NCBI RefSeq assembly: GCF_016056375.1
Contig: NZ_JAEDAE010000006.1
Location: 62,001-126,000 of the forward strand
Direction of reading: 5' to 3'
DNA length: 64,000 nucleotides
Source of the DNA: Hymenobacter negativus
Lineage (GTDB): Bacteria; Bacteroidota; Bacteroidia; Cytophagales; Hymenobacteraceae
Shown: in pieces, positions 8,553 to 16,758 of the stretch
Layout: every line of letters starts with the position of its first letter
Position numbering within the stretch: position 1 is the stretch's first letter
Program-made: the position numbers and the translations under genes
The notes under the pieces: model-generated
Database searches by the model: none
Seen by the model: the letters and a program-made list of their open reading frames with translations, nothing else
What the model was told of the DNA's origin: nothing

Positions 8553-8575
8553 CATCGTTGCCGGGAACGATTGCA
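8553..8575 (+). promoter_or_regulatory. Operator-like palindrome, site c
   Basis: CATCGTTGCCGGG followed by AACGATTGCA; arms ATCGTT/AACGAT are perfect. It lies about 100 bp upstream of the plus-strand start at 8678 and is the most symmetric copy of the shared motif on its right side. Confidence 0.7.
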
Positions 8576-8677
8576 CAAGTATTAGTCTGGCCTTCCTTTT
8601 TTTACGGCCTGATAATTTGATACTTCGCTGTTGTTTTACCTTTTCACTTCGTTTCCACCATTCAATTCCCACCGTAC

Positions 8678-11600
8678 ATGCTACAACAAATACCCGTTTC
8701 CACCAGGGCCAAAGCACCCAGCCGGGCTGGCTTTTTCCGCCGAGCTACTCCCCGGGTGCTCACCTGTCTTTCGCTGCTGCTGCCCGGACTGGCGTGGGGG
8801 CAGGTTCAAACCCCCACGGCCATTACGCCCATCAGCCTGGGCACCACGGCCTACACGCAGGATTTTAATACGCTGGCCAACACGGGCACTAGCTCAGCGG
8901 TGCCAGCAGGCTTCGGCTTTGTGGAAACCAACGTGGGCACCGGCACCACGGCCAATAACACGTACACGGCCATCACCATCACCTCCACGGGTTCGGGCAG
9001 CTCGGGCACCGGCGACACGTACAGCTACGGGAGCGGCACTACTGCTACCACCGACCGGGCTTTTGGCAGTGTGCGCAGCGGCAGCCTGGCCGCACAGTTT
9101 GGCTTTGCTTTCACCAACACAACGGGCGCTACCGTCACCAGTCTGGCGGTGAGCTACACCGGCGAAACCTATCGGCTGGCAGGTTCAAACCCCGCCCGGG
9201 GCGCTTCTGACCGCCTGGATTTCCAGTACAGCACCGATGCCACGTCCCTCACCACCGGCACTTTCACGGATGTGAACACCTTGGACTACGTGGGCCCGTT
9301 GAACAACGTGACCACCAGCACGGGCTACGATGGCAACGACGCGGCCAACCGCACCGCCGTGACCGGCACCATCACGGGGCTGAGTATTCCGGCGGGCGCC
9401 ACCTTCTACATTCGTTTCGTTGACTTTGATGTGACCGGCGCCGATGACGGCCTGGCCATTGACGACTTCTCGATAACCGCATCTTCCGCTGTTGCCTGTA
9501 ACGCCGCGTTCAGCTACAGCAATGCCTCGTACTGCGCCAGCGGCACCAACCCCACCCCAACGGTGACGGGCACCACCGGCGGCACTTTTTCTTCTACCAC
9601 CGGCCTCACCATTGACGCGGCTACGGGAACCATCACGCTGAGCAGCACCACGCCCGGCACCTACACCGTGACCTACACGGTAAGCGCCACCTGCAGCAGC
9701 ACGGCTACCGTCTCAGTATCGGGTTCGCAGTCGGCCGCTTTCAGCTATGGGGCATCGCCTTATTGCACAACCGTTACAGCCGGCCAACCGGCGGTATTAG
9801 CCACCGGCAGCACGGCCGGCACCTTTACTTCGACTACGGGCCTGACGCTGAACGCCACCACCGGTGCCATTACGCCTTCGACCTCAACACCCGGTACCTA
9901 CACCGTGACCAATACTGTGGCAGCTTCGGGCTCCTGCGCGGCGGCCACGGCTACCACCACGGTAACTATCACAGCTCAGCCAACGGCCAACATCGGCTAC
10001 GGGGCGAGCAGCTACTGCACCACTACTACGGGCAGCGTGGCACTAGGCATCGGCACGGGCAGCACGCTGGGCACCGTCACGGTGAACCCGGCCACGGGCC
10101 TGACCATCGCGGCCAACGGCGCCATCACGCCCTCGACCTCCACGCCCGGCACCTACTTCGTCACCAACACCGTGGCCGCCTCGGGCGGCTGCGCGGCGGC
10201 CACCGGCGGCACCACCGTCACCATCACCGCCCCCCAGACCGCCGGCTTCAGCTATCCGGCGGCTGCTTACTGCACCAGCGCAACAGGCGCAGTGGCGGCT
10301 ACCCTGGCCACGGGCGCTACGGCGGGCACCTTTAGCTCGACCACGGGCCTGACTTTGAATGCTACTACCGGGGCAATCACGCCTTCGACTTCCACGCCCG
10401 GCACTTACACCGTGACCAATACGGTGGCGGCCAGCGGCGGCTGCGCAGCGGCTACCTCCACGGCTACCGTTACCATCAATGCCGGAACTTCGGCAGCGTT
10501 TGCCTACAGTGGCTCGACGTTCTGCCTGAGCGGCACCAACCCCACGGCCACGGTAACGGGCACCTCGGGCGGTACGTTCTCATCCACTTCGGGCCTGACA
10601 ATTAATGCTACCACGGGTGCTATTACGCTCAGCAGCAGCACGCCCGGCACCTACACCGTGACCTACAGTGTAGCCGGTGCCTGCGCTAGCAGCAGCACCG
10701 CCACGGTCACGCTGACCAATGCGCCTTCGGCAACTTTCAGCTACCCCACGGCTTCGTATTGCACCTCGGGCACTACTGCGCCGGTACCAACTTTCCCCAC
10801 GGGCAGCAGCACCGGCACCTTCAGCTCCACCACGGGCCTCACGCTTAACGCCACCACCGGGGCCATCACGCTGGCTTCGTCCACGCCCGGTACCTACACG
10901 GTGACCAACAGCATTGCGGCCGCCAACGGCTGCTCGGCCGCAACTGCTACTTCTACCGTAACCATTGTATCGCCGGCCACGGCCAGCATCAGCTACGCGG
11001 CCACGAGCTATTGTACTTCCACTACGGGTGCGGTGGCGGTGAGCCTCGGCACGGGCAGCACGGCTGGCACTTTCACGTCGGCCACTGGCCTGACGCTGAA
11101 TGCCACCACCGGTGCCATTACGCCTTCCACTTCTACGCCCGGTACCTACACCGTGACCAACACGGTGGCCGCCAGCGGCGGCTGCGCGGCCGTGACCGGC
11201 ACCGCCACGGTGACCATTACGGCACCAGCCACGGCCAACATCGGCTACGGGGCGAGCAGCTACTGCACCACTACTACGGGCAGCGTGGCACTAGGCATCG
11301 GCACGGGCAGCACGCTGGGCACCGTCACGGTGAACCCGGCCACGGGCCTGACCATCGCGGCCAACGGCGCCATCACGCCCTCGACCTCCACGCCCGGCAC
11401 CTACTTCGTCACCAACACCGTGGCCGCTTCGGGCGGCTGCGCGGCGGCCACCGGCGGCACCACCGTCACCATCACCGCTCCCCAGACCGCTGGCTTCAGC
11501 TACGGCGCTACGCCCACTTTCTGCGCGAGCAGCACCACCAACCCCAGCCCCACGCTGAGCACGGGCGCTACGGCCGGCACCTTTAGCTCGACCACGGGCC

Positions 11601-12466
11601 TGAGCATTGCCACCAACGGCACCATCACGCCTTCGACCTCTACGCCTGGCACTTACACCGTGACCAACACGGTGGCGGCCAGCGGCGGCTGCGCGGCCGT
11701 AACCAGCACCGCTACCGTAACCATTGCTCCGGTACCGTCGGCGGCCTTCGCTTACGCCAACGCGGCTTATTGCGCCAATGCCACGGCTGCCACGCCCACC
11801 GTGACGGGTGCTACGGGCGGTACGTTCACTTCCACCACGGGCCTGACTATTAACGCCAGCACCGGGGCCATCACGCCCGCCACGTCCACGGCCGGCACCT
11901 ACACCGTGACGTACACGGTGGCCGGCACCTGCTCGGCCAGCAGCACCCGCTCGGTGACGATAAACGCCGTGCCGGCTGCGCCCACCATCACGGTTTCGGG
12001 CACGCCGACTACGGGCATCACGCTCACATCGAGCGCCACCACCGGCAACCAGTTTTACCTGAACAACGTGCTGATACCCGGCGCTACGGCCCAGACCTAC
12101 CTCGTCAACTCCGGCACGCGCAACGGTTCTTATACCGTGACCACGACCAATGCTGCCGGCTGCACTTCGGCCTTCTCGGCGTCGACAACGGTCACCGTGA
12201 CGGCCGCCCGCTCGGCCGCGAATGGCCCGGAGCTTAGCCTTTACCCCAATCCCACCACTGGCCTGCTGCAGGTAGCCCTCACGGCTCCCGCCAAGGCGCT
12301 GGAGCTGTCGGTGCTCAATGCCCTCGGGCAGCGGGTGCTGGTGCGGAATGTGGCCGCTGGTGACCAGCACGCGGTGCTCGACCTGACGGCGCTGCCCGCG
12401 GGCGTGTACGTGCTGCAAGGCCGCACGGCCGATGGCACCACCACGCGTCGCTTCGTGCGGGAGTAG
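8678..12466 (+). CDS. Large T9SS-exported protein with ten Ig-like repeats
   Basis: A 1,262-aa secreted protein, probably a surface adhesin or filament; no enzyme motif was seen. Residues 1-42 hold a long signal peptide. Residues ~45-268 form a beta domain (YTQDFNTLANTGTSSAVPAGF ... GLAIDDFSI) common in bacterial secreted nucleases and adhesins. Ten repeats of about 80-87 aa follow (~275-1105), each built as SYxxxxYC, then GTFSSTTGLTxNATTGAIT, STPGTYTVTNTV and a second Cys, so each may carry one disulfide. One further Ig-like domain (~1108-1180) and a T9SS type A sorting domain (LSLYPNPTTGLLQV to the end) close the protein. Repeats 3 and 8 are almost identical at DNA level. An operator-like motif lies upstream, which places the gene in the same putative regulon as the pectinases. 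Confidence 0.85.
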   Translation: MLQQIPVSTRAKAPSRAGFFRRATPRVLTCLSLLLPGLAWGQVQTPTAITPISLGTTAYTQDFNTLANTGTSSAVPAGFGFVETNVGTGTTANNTYTAITITSTGSGSSGTGDTYSYGSGTTATTDRAFGSVRSGSLAAQFGFAFTNTTGATVTSLAVSYTGETYRLAGSNPARGASDRLDFQYSTDATSLTTGTFTDVNTLDYVGPLNNVTTSTGYDGNDAANRTAVTGTITGLSIPAGATFYIRFVDFDVTGADDGLAIDDFSITASSAVACNAAFSYSNASYCASGTNPTPTVTGTTGGTFSSTTGLTIDAATGTITLSSTTPGTYTVTYTVSATCSSTATVSVSGSQSAAFSYGASPYCTTVTAGQPAVLATGSTAGTFTSTTGLTLNATTGAITPSTSTPGTYTVTNTVAASGSCAAATATTTVTITAQPTANIGYGASSYCTTTTGSVALGIGTGSTLGTVTVNPATGLTIAANGAITPSTSTPGTYFVTNTVAASGGCAAATGGTTVTITAPQTAGFSYPAAAYCTSATGAVAATLATGATAGTFSSTTGLTLNATTGAITPSTSTPGTYTVTNTVAASGGCAAATSTATVTINAGTSAAFAYSGSTFCLSGTNPTATVTGTSGGTFSSTSGLTINATTGAITLSSSTPGTYTVTYSVAGACASSSTATVTLTNAPSATFSYPTASYCTSGTTAPVPTFPTGSSTGTFSSTTGLTLNATTGAITLASSTPGTYTVTNSIAAANGCSAATATSTVTIVSPATASISYAATSYCTSTTGAVAVSLGTGSTAGTFTSATGLTLNATTGAITPSTSTPGTYTVTNTVAASGGCAAVTGTATVTITAPATANIGYGASSYCTTTTGSVALGIGTGSTLGTVTVNPATGLTIAANGAITPSTSTPGTYFVTNTVAASGGCAAATGGTTVTITAPQTAGFSYGATPTFCASSTTNPSPTLSTGATAGTFSSTTGLSIATNGTITPSTSTPGTYTVTNTVAASGGCAAVTSTATVTIAPVPSAAFAYANAAYCANATAATPTVTGATGGTFTSTTGLTINASTGAITPATSTAGTYTVTYTVAGTCSASSTRSVTINAVPAAPTITVSGTPTTGITLTSSATTGNQFYLNNVLIPGATAQTYLVNSGTRNGSYTVTTTNAAGCTSAFSASTTVTVTAARSAANGPELSLYPNPTTGLLQVALTAPAKALELSVLNALGQRVLVRNVAAGDQHAVLDLTALPAGVYVLQGRTADGTTTRRFVRE
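9983..10254 (+). repeat. Near-identical 272-bp internal repeat, copy 1
   Basis: Encodes Ig-like repeat 3 of the surface protein. It matches 11231-11502 base for base except for about three synonymous C/T changes, while the other repeats of the gene have diverged freely. This points to a recent copy or gene conversion. Confidence 0.85.
11231..11502 (+). repeat. Near-identical 272-bp internal repeat, copy 2
   Basis: Encodes Ig-like repeat 8; partner of 9983-10254. The matching block ends in the first codons of the following repeat, so the copied unit is shifted slightly relative to the protein repeat. Confidence 0.85.
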
Positions 12467-12482
12467 TCAGCCCGAAAGCTTG

Positions 12483-12517
12483 AAAAAAGGCCTGCCGAAT
12501 ACGGCAGGCCTTTTTTG
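12483..12517 (+). terminator. Terminator after the Ig-repeat protein gene
   Basis: AAAAAAGGCCTGCCG pairs with CGGCAGGCCTTTTTT around a short loop, followed by more T. It begins 17 bp past the stop codon. Confidence 0.85.
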
Positions 12518-12628
12518 TTTTAACCCAATTCGCACGAAGCATGTCAGTCGCCAGGTTTTGAGCATTGCTGGCACCGCCGACCAAGTATCTGGCGGGCGAG
12601 GTATCCGCCCCTTCGCTTTATCACATCC

Positions 12629-12677
12629 ATCAAGCAAAAAGCCCTGCCGGATTTTCCGGCAGGGCTTTTTGCTTGAT
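12629..12677. terminator. Bidirectional terminator between convergent genes
   Basis: Arms of about 22 bp (ATCAAGCAAAAAGCCCTGCC and its complement) around a 4-5-nt loop, with A and T tracts inside the stem. It serves mainly the minus-strand plug-domain gene, whose stop lies about 60 bp away. Nothing else was seen in the 12467-12737 gap. Confidence 0.85.
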
Positions 12678-12737
12678 AGAGATAGTGAGCCCGAGCAAAT
12701 ACTTCCGCCATCCAGCGGATTACCCTTGTCACCAGGT

Positions 12738-15260
12738 TTACTTTCCTTTCACCGTGAGCGTGCCGCTGCCCATGGCGGGCGCACCATCGAGGCTCAGGCC
12801 TTCGGCCACGGCCTGAAAGGTGCCGCTGCCATCGGCGGTGAAGAAGTGCAGTTCGGCCTCGCCCTTGGCGTTGGTACGCACCAGGGGGTTCCAGTACAGG
12901 GTACTGGTGCGCGGGTCGGCGGGCGGGTTGGTGAGCAGGGCGTTGTAGCGGGGCTGATAAAACTCGCGCGCCTCGGAGAAGCCGGGCATCTTCACGATGG
13001 CAATGCCCGGCGCGGGGCCTTTGTCGGCACCCTTGTAGTTGGGGTCGGCGCGCTTGGTGTAAATGGCAATGGCCCCGCCCCCACCGCTGCCGCCAAAGAT
13101 GGCCGCCTCGGCTCCCTTGAATACCTCCACCGACTCTACGTCGTTGGCCGGCATGTTGGCAATGAAGTCGATGTCGACCCGCTGCCCGTCCAGAATAAAG
13201 AGCGGCGAGCCCGAGTTTCGAATCTGGACCGACAGGTTGGGGGCCTGGCCCGTGATAACGAGGCCCGCCACGCGGCCCTGCAAAATCTGGAGCACGCTCA
13301 GGCCCGACTGTGCCGACGGAATATCGGTAAAGTCGACCACGGTGCCGCCCGTGGCCCCGTAGAGGCGGCGCGGGTCATCGGCCGGGATTTTAATGCGCTT
13401 GGCCGTCACGGACACGTTGCTCAGGGCCACGGTGCGCATCGCGGCGCGCTCGGGGTGCAGGTCGAGCTCGGCGGCCTGGGCCTGGCGGCTGCGGCGCACA
13501 AAGGCCGCCACCCCGGCCGGAGCAGCCGCCAGCGAGGGCAGCGGCGGCAGTACCTGGGCAGGAACGGCGGGGCCTTCATCGGGCCGGATGAGCACGTTGC
13601 TGCCGCCCTGCGACCGCCGCGCCTGGAGTGTGATAACGGCCGTGTCGACCACCGGAATGCCCACAAAACTGAAGCGGCCGTCGGCATTGGTTGTGCCGGT
13701 GGTAATGTTTTTGGAAGGCCGCGTTTGCAGGAAGGTAAGCTGGCTGTTGGGAATGGGACGGTTGCCGTGCTCGCTCACCACCTGGCCCACCAGGCTCAGG
13801 TCGTGCTCGGGGCCGAAGCGCACCGCTGGTGCCTGGCCGGCCAGCACCTGCTTCCACACAAAGCGCCGCCAGCCCTGGGTCAGCAGCAGGTCATCGAGGG
13901 CTTGGTTGGTGCCGGCCGTGGGGCTGCGGAAATAGTAGCCCGGGTTCTCCACGTAGCCCACCAGGTCGGAAGTCAGCAGCAGGTTCGAGGCAATGGTTTC
14001 GGCGTTGGGGTCGAGGGCGCTGAGGCCGGCATCGCTCACGCCGAGCGAGAAATTGGTGGCCACCGGCTGGCCCGCGGCATCGGTTACGCGCACAGCCAGT
14101 TGCACCGGCGCGTGCGGCCCGTAGCTGGGCTGGTCCGGGGTGATGCTGATGCGCAGCCCGGCCGGACCGTTCTGGGCAAAAGCCAGCCGCTCGCATTGTG
14201 GGGTGCCCTCGGCATCGAACAAGGTGAAGTGTACGATGCCATTGGGGTAATTCTTCTTGGGCATGCGCCACGCCGCGGGTACATCGCCGCTTAGGGTGCG
14301 GGGGCCGGGGTAGGCCACCACGCCGCGCACTTGGGTCATGAGCTGCACGGGGCCGGGGGCCGCCGCCCCGCCCACGCCCCGGTAGCGGGCTTCCACGATG
14401 AAGTTTTCGCCGCCGTCCACCACGTGCAGGGTGTAGCCGCTGGGCTGCACGGCGGGCAGCGGGTAGTCAGCGGTGCTGCCGTCGGGCAGGGTGAAGTGGG
14501 CGTGGTAGCGCTGGCCGCTGCCGGGCACAAAGGCAAAGCGCCCCATGCCCGCGTGCCGGCTGCTGAAGGCGGGCACCACCACGGCATTTTTATCATTCAG
14601 AATCTGGCCGCGCACGTCGAGGCCCCGGCCGCTGGCATCGGTGGCTTTGCAGGCCACCACGGCGGGCAGGCCTTCCACCAGGTAGCCGCCTTCGGGCATA
14701 AACTGCACGTCGGGGCGGGCGGCCGCCGCAGCGCGGGCGCGGGCGAAGGCCGTGGTGGGCGCGGCCGCCGCGCGGGGCTCCGAGCCAATGGGCGAGGCCG
14801 GCCACACGCTCAGCCGGCGGCTATACACGAATTCGTCGCCGGCGTTGCGCATCCAGTTGGTGTAGGCGCGCAGCACGTAGGTGCCGGCGGCCAGGGTGTC
14901 GGCAATGGCGAGGTCGCCGGCGGCGCGGCCGCCCTGCAGGCGCAGGGTGCGGCGGGCCACCACCCGGCGCTCGGGCGAGAGCAAGTCGACGTGCAGCACC
15001 TGATTGAGCGAGTCGAGCTCGTGCCGCGACGCATCCACCACGTAGGCGCTGAACCAGATGGTTTCGCCGGTGCCGTACACCGGGCGGTCCAGGTGCAGGT
15101 ACACCTTTTCCTGCCGGGCAGCGGTGTAAAACTCGGCCACCTGCCGGGCTATACGGGGCAACAGCCCGTCTTCGGGCGGGTGCAGCCGAAACGCGGTGAG
15201 GCCAATGGCAACGGCTAGCCCGGCGGCCAGCACTCCTTTTTGCACACGCACTACTTTCAT
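12738..15260 (-). CDS. Envelope protein with MG2-like domain and TonB-receptor plug domain but no beta-barrel
   Basis: An 840-aa protein starting at the ATG at 15260 (MKVVRVQKGVLAAGLAVAIGL, signal or anchor segment); the upstream extension is not credible. Residues ~50-150 look like a macroglobulin MG2-type domain (KVYLHLDRPVYGTGETIWFS), a pattern known from Bacteroidota envelope proteins. Around residue 487 a carboxypeptidase-regulatory-like beta-sandwich begins (SLVGQVVSEHGNRPIPNSQL). Residues ~638-737 are a TonB-dependent receptor plug (SAQSGLSVLQILQGRVAGL, then GSPLFILDGQRVD, VESVEVFKGAEAAIFG and GGGAIAIYTKR). The protein ends about 100 residues later, far too short for the 22-strand barrel. 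It may work with a separate partner, but that is inference. It lies between the surface-protein gene and the LacI gene; no operator motif was found upstream. Confidence 0.8.
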   Translation of the reverse strand: MKVVRVQKGVLAAGLAVAIGLTAFRLHPPEDGLLPRIARQVAEFYTAARQEKVYLHLDRPVYGTGETIWFSAYVVDASRHELDSLNQVLHVDLLSPERRVVARRTLRLQGGRAAGDLAIADTLAAGTYVLRAYTNWMRNAGDEFVYSRRLSVWPASPIGSEPRAAAAPTTAFARARAAAAARPDVQFMPEGGYLVEGLPAVVACKATDASGRGLDVRGQILNDKNAVVVPAFSSRHAGMGRFAFVPGSGQRYHAHFTLPDGSTADYPLPAVQPSGYTLHVVDGGENFIVEARYRGVGGAAAPGPVQLMTQVRGVVAYPGPRTLSGDVPAAWRMPKKNYPNGIVHFTLFDAEGTPQCERLAFAQNGPAGLRISITPDQPSYGPHAPVQLAVRVTDAAGQPVATNFSLGVSDAGLSALDPNAETIASNLLLTSDLVGYVENPGYYFRSPTAGTNQALDDLLLTQGWRRFVWKQVLAGQAPAVRFGPEHDLSLVGQVVSEHGNRPIPNSQLTFLQTRPSKNITTGTTNADGRFSFVGIPVVDTAVITLQARRSQGGSNVLIRPDEGPAVPAQVLPPLPSLAAAPAGVAAFVRRSRQAQAAELDLHPERAAMRTVALSNVSVTAKRIKIPADDPRRLYGATGGTVVDFTDIPSAQSGLSVLQILQGRVAGLVITGQAPNLSVQIRNSGSPLFILDGQRVDIDFIANMPANDVESVEVFKGAEAAIFGGSGGGGAIAIYTKRADPNYKGADKGPAPGIAIVKMPGFSEAREFYQPRYNALLTNPPADPRTSTLYWNPLVRTNAKGEAELHFFTADGSGTFQAVAEGLSLDGAPAMGSGTLTVKGK

Positions 15261-15654
15261 AGTTGAATTCAGTCGAAAACCGCTGGCCCACACGCACGGG
15301 CCAACCGCTAGATTACCGCACAAAGATGGCGACGACATGAAGCCCGGCCTACTTCTCGGCCTGGTTTTGGGGCTGCCAGTTGCATCAAGGAGCCCGGCAG
15401 CTTTGGTTTTAGCGGCACCTTGGCCAGAAAATCGGTGCTCTTGTTATAGATTTGGCCTGCTGAAGATTTCCTGAGTGCCCACCCGGCGGCGGCAGCCACG
15501 CTCATTCGCTGGCAGCCAAGACCGGGGCGGGCCTGCCGGCAAGCCGGATGCTTGCCCATTCAGGGAACCATTCGGCCCAAAAATCCGGTAGTTAGCCGGG
15601 GGCCGTTGGCTCTGGTGGCTGCGGCCGATACTTGTACTTCCTTACCCTACGCGC
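15261..15654. other. 394-bp gap between plug-domain gene and LacI gene
   Basis: Presumably holds two divergent promoters. I see no shared operator motif, no strong TAnnTTTG box, no terminator and no credible small gene. In-frame stretches here lack any recognisable protein character. Confidence 0.5.
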
Positions 15655-16683
15655 TTGGACCCCGTCACCATCAAGGATATCGCGCACGCCCTGAACCTGT
15701 CGACGTCGACCGTGTCGCGGGCCTTGCGCGACAGCTACGAAATCAGCCCCGAAACCAAGCGGCTGGTGATGGAATATGCCGAGCGCCTCAACTACCGGCC
15801 CAACCCCATTGCCCTCAGCCTGAAGGGCAGCAGCAGCAAGGCCATTGCCGTCATCGTGCCCCAGATTGCGAACAACTTCTTTTCGCAGGCCATCAACGGC
15901 ATCGAGGCCATTGCCTACAACCGCGGCTACCACGTCATCATCTTCCAAACCCACGAGAGCTACGAGCGCGAAGTGGCCAACGTGCAGCAGGCCGTTTCGC
16001 GCCGCGTCGATGGCCTGCTCCTGTCGCTTTCCAGCGAAACCTCCGATGTGGCCCACCTCAAGGCGCTGGTAACCCAGGGCATGCCGCTGGTGCTATTCGA
16101 CCGCGTGGCGGCCGGACTGGATGTGACCCAGGTGGTGGCCGACAACTTTGGCGGGTCCTACGCGGCTACCTCGCACCTGCTGCAAACCGGCCGGCGGCGC
16201 ATTGCCCACCTCACCATTCCGCTCTACCTCAGCATTGCGCAGGAGCGGCTGGCCGGCTACCGCGCCGCCCTGGAGCAGTACGGTGTGCCTTTCGATGAAA
16301 ACCTGGTGCGCTACGGCAGCTTCGGCCCCGACGAAGCCGGCACCCTAATCGACGAGTTGCTAGCCCTGTCGTCGCCCCCCGACGCGTTTTTCACGGCCAG
16401 CGACCGGCTGGCTCTGGGCACCTTGGGAGCCTTGCGCCAGCGCGGCATCGACGTGCCCGGCGAAGTGGCCCTGCTTAGCTTCACCAACTCGCAGTCGGCC
16501 CACCTGCTGAACCCGCCGCTGAGCACCGTGACCCAGCCGGCCCAGGAAATCGGTCAGCTCGCCGCCGAGCGCCTCATCGAGCTCATCGAGCGCAAGCACA
16601 AAAGCACCAGCCCCGGCGTGATGAAGCTGCCCACCACGCTGGTGGTGCGCGAGTCCTCCAGCTCGGTTCCTAAGCTGGTTTGA
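15655..16683 (+). CDS. LacI-family transcriptional regulator
   Basis: DNA-binding regulator of the LacI/PurR type, 342 aa, the usual family length. The N-terminal helix-turn-helix is VTIKDIAHALNLSTSTVSRA (residues ~4-23) followed by the hinge region NYRPNPIALSLKGSSS. The rest is a periplasmic-binding-protein-like sugar-sensing domain (AIAVIVPQIANNFFSQAING; LVLFDRV; DAFFTASDRLALGTLGALRQ; LLSFTNSQSAHLLNPPLSTV). The start appears to be TTG at 15655, since the family begins at this point and no ATG is in frame nearby. It is the only sugar-type regulator in the window and sits inside the pectin locus, convergent with the pectate lyase. It is therefore the best candidate to bind the GCAATCGTT/AACGATTGC palindromes; the pairing is inferred. 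Confidence 0.9.
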   Translation: MDPVTIKDIAHALNLSTSTVSRALRDSYEISPETKRLVMEYAERLNYRPNPIALSLKGSSSKAIAVIVPQIANNFFSQAINGIEAIAYNRGYHVIIFQTHESYEREVANVQQAVSRRVDGLLLSLSSETSDVAHLKALVTQGMPLVLFDRVAAGLDVTQVVADNFGGSYAATSHLLQTGRRRIAHLTIPLYLSIAQERLAGYRAALEQYGVPFDENLVRYGSFGPDEAGTLIDELLALSSPPDAFFTASDRLALGTLGALRQRGIDVPGEVALLSFTNSQSAHLLNPPLSTVTQPAQEIGQLAAERLIELIERKHKSTSPGVMKLPTTLVVRESSSSVPKLV

Positions 16684-16758
16684 GTAAGGCATTCAGGAAT
16701 GAAAAAGGCCCGGACGGTGATACCGTCCGGGCCTTTTTCATTCCTGAATGCCTTACTC
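16682..16758. terminator. Bidirectional terminator with 36-bp perfect arms overlapping both stop codons
   Basis: Left arm 16682-16717 and right arm 16723-16758 are exact reverse complements around a 5-nt loop. The core is AAAAAGGCCCGGACGG with its complement. The arms reach into the last codons of both convergent genes (LacI stop 16681-16683, pectate lyase stop 16753-16755). Confidence 0.9.

Noticed and set aside
9500..11950. Regularly spaced repeats in this stretch as a possible CRISPR array or satellite
   Set aside because: The unit is about 240-260 bp, in frame, and encodes Ig-like domains with conserved cysteines; there are no short repeats with unique spacers.
12432..14294. Long plus-strand open frame (620 codons) opposite the plug-domain gene, and similar ones such as 4802-6976 and 2966-4531
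   Set aside because: They are antisense shadows: the minus-strand frames encode clear protein families, while these have a His/Ala/Gly-rich composition typical of reversed GC-rich codons and no family motif.
15308..15559. Small minus-strand open frame in the gap before the LacI gene
   Set aside because: Its composition is unlike a protein, it overlaps the neighbouring start region and it lacks any motif or ribosome-binding context.
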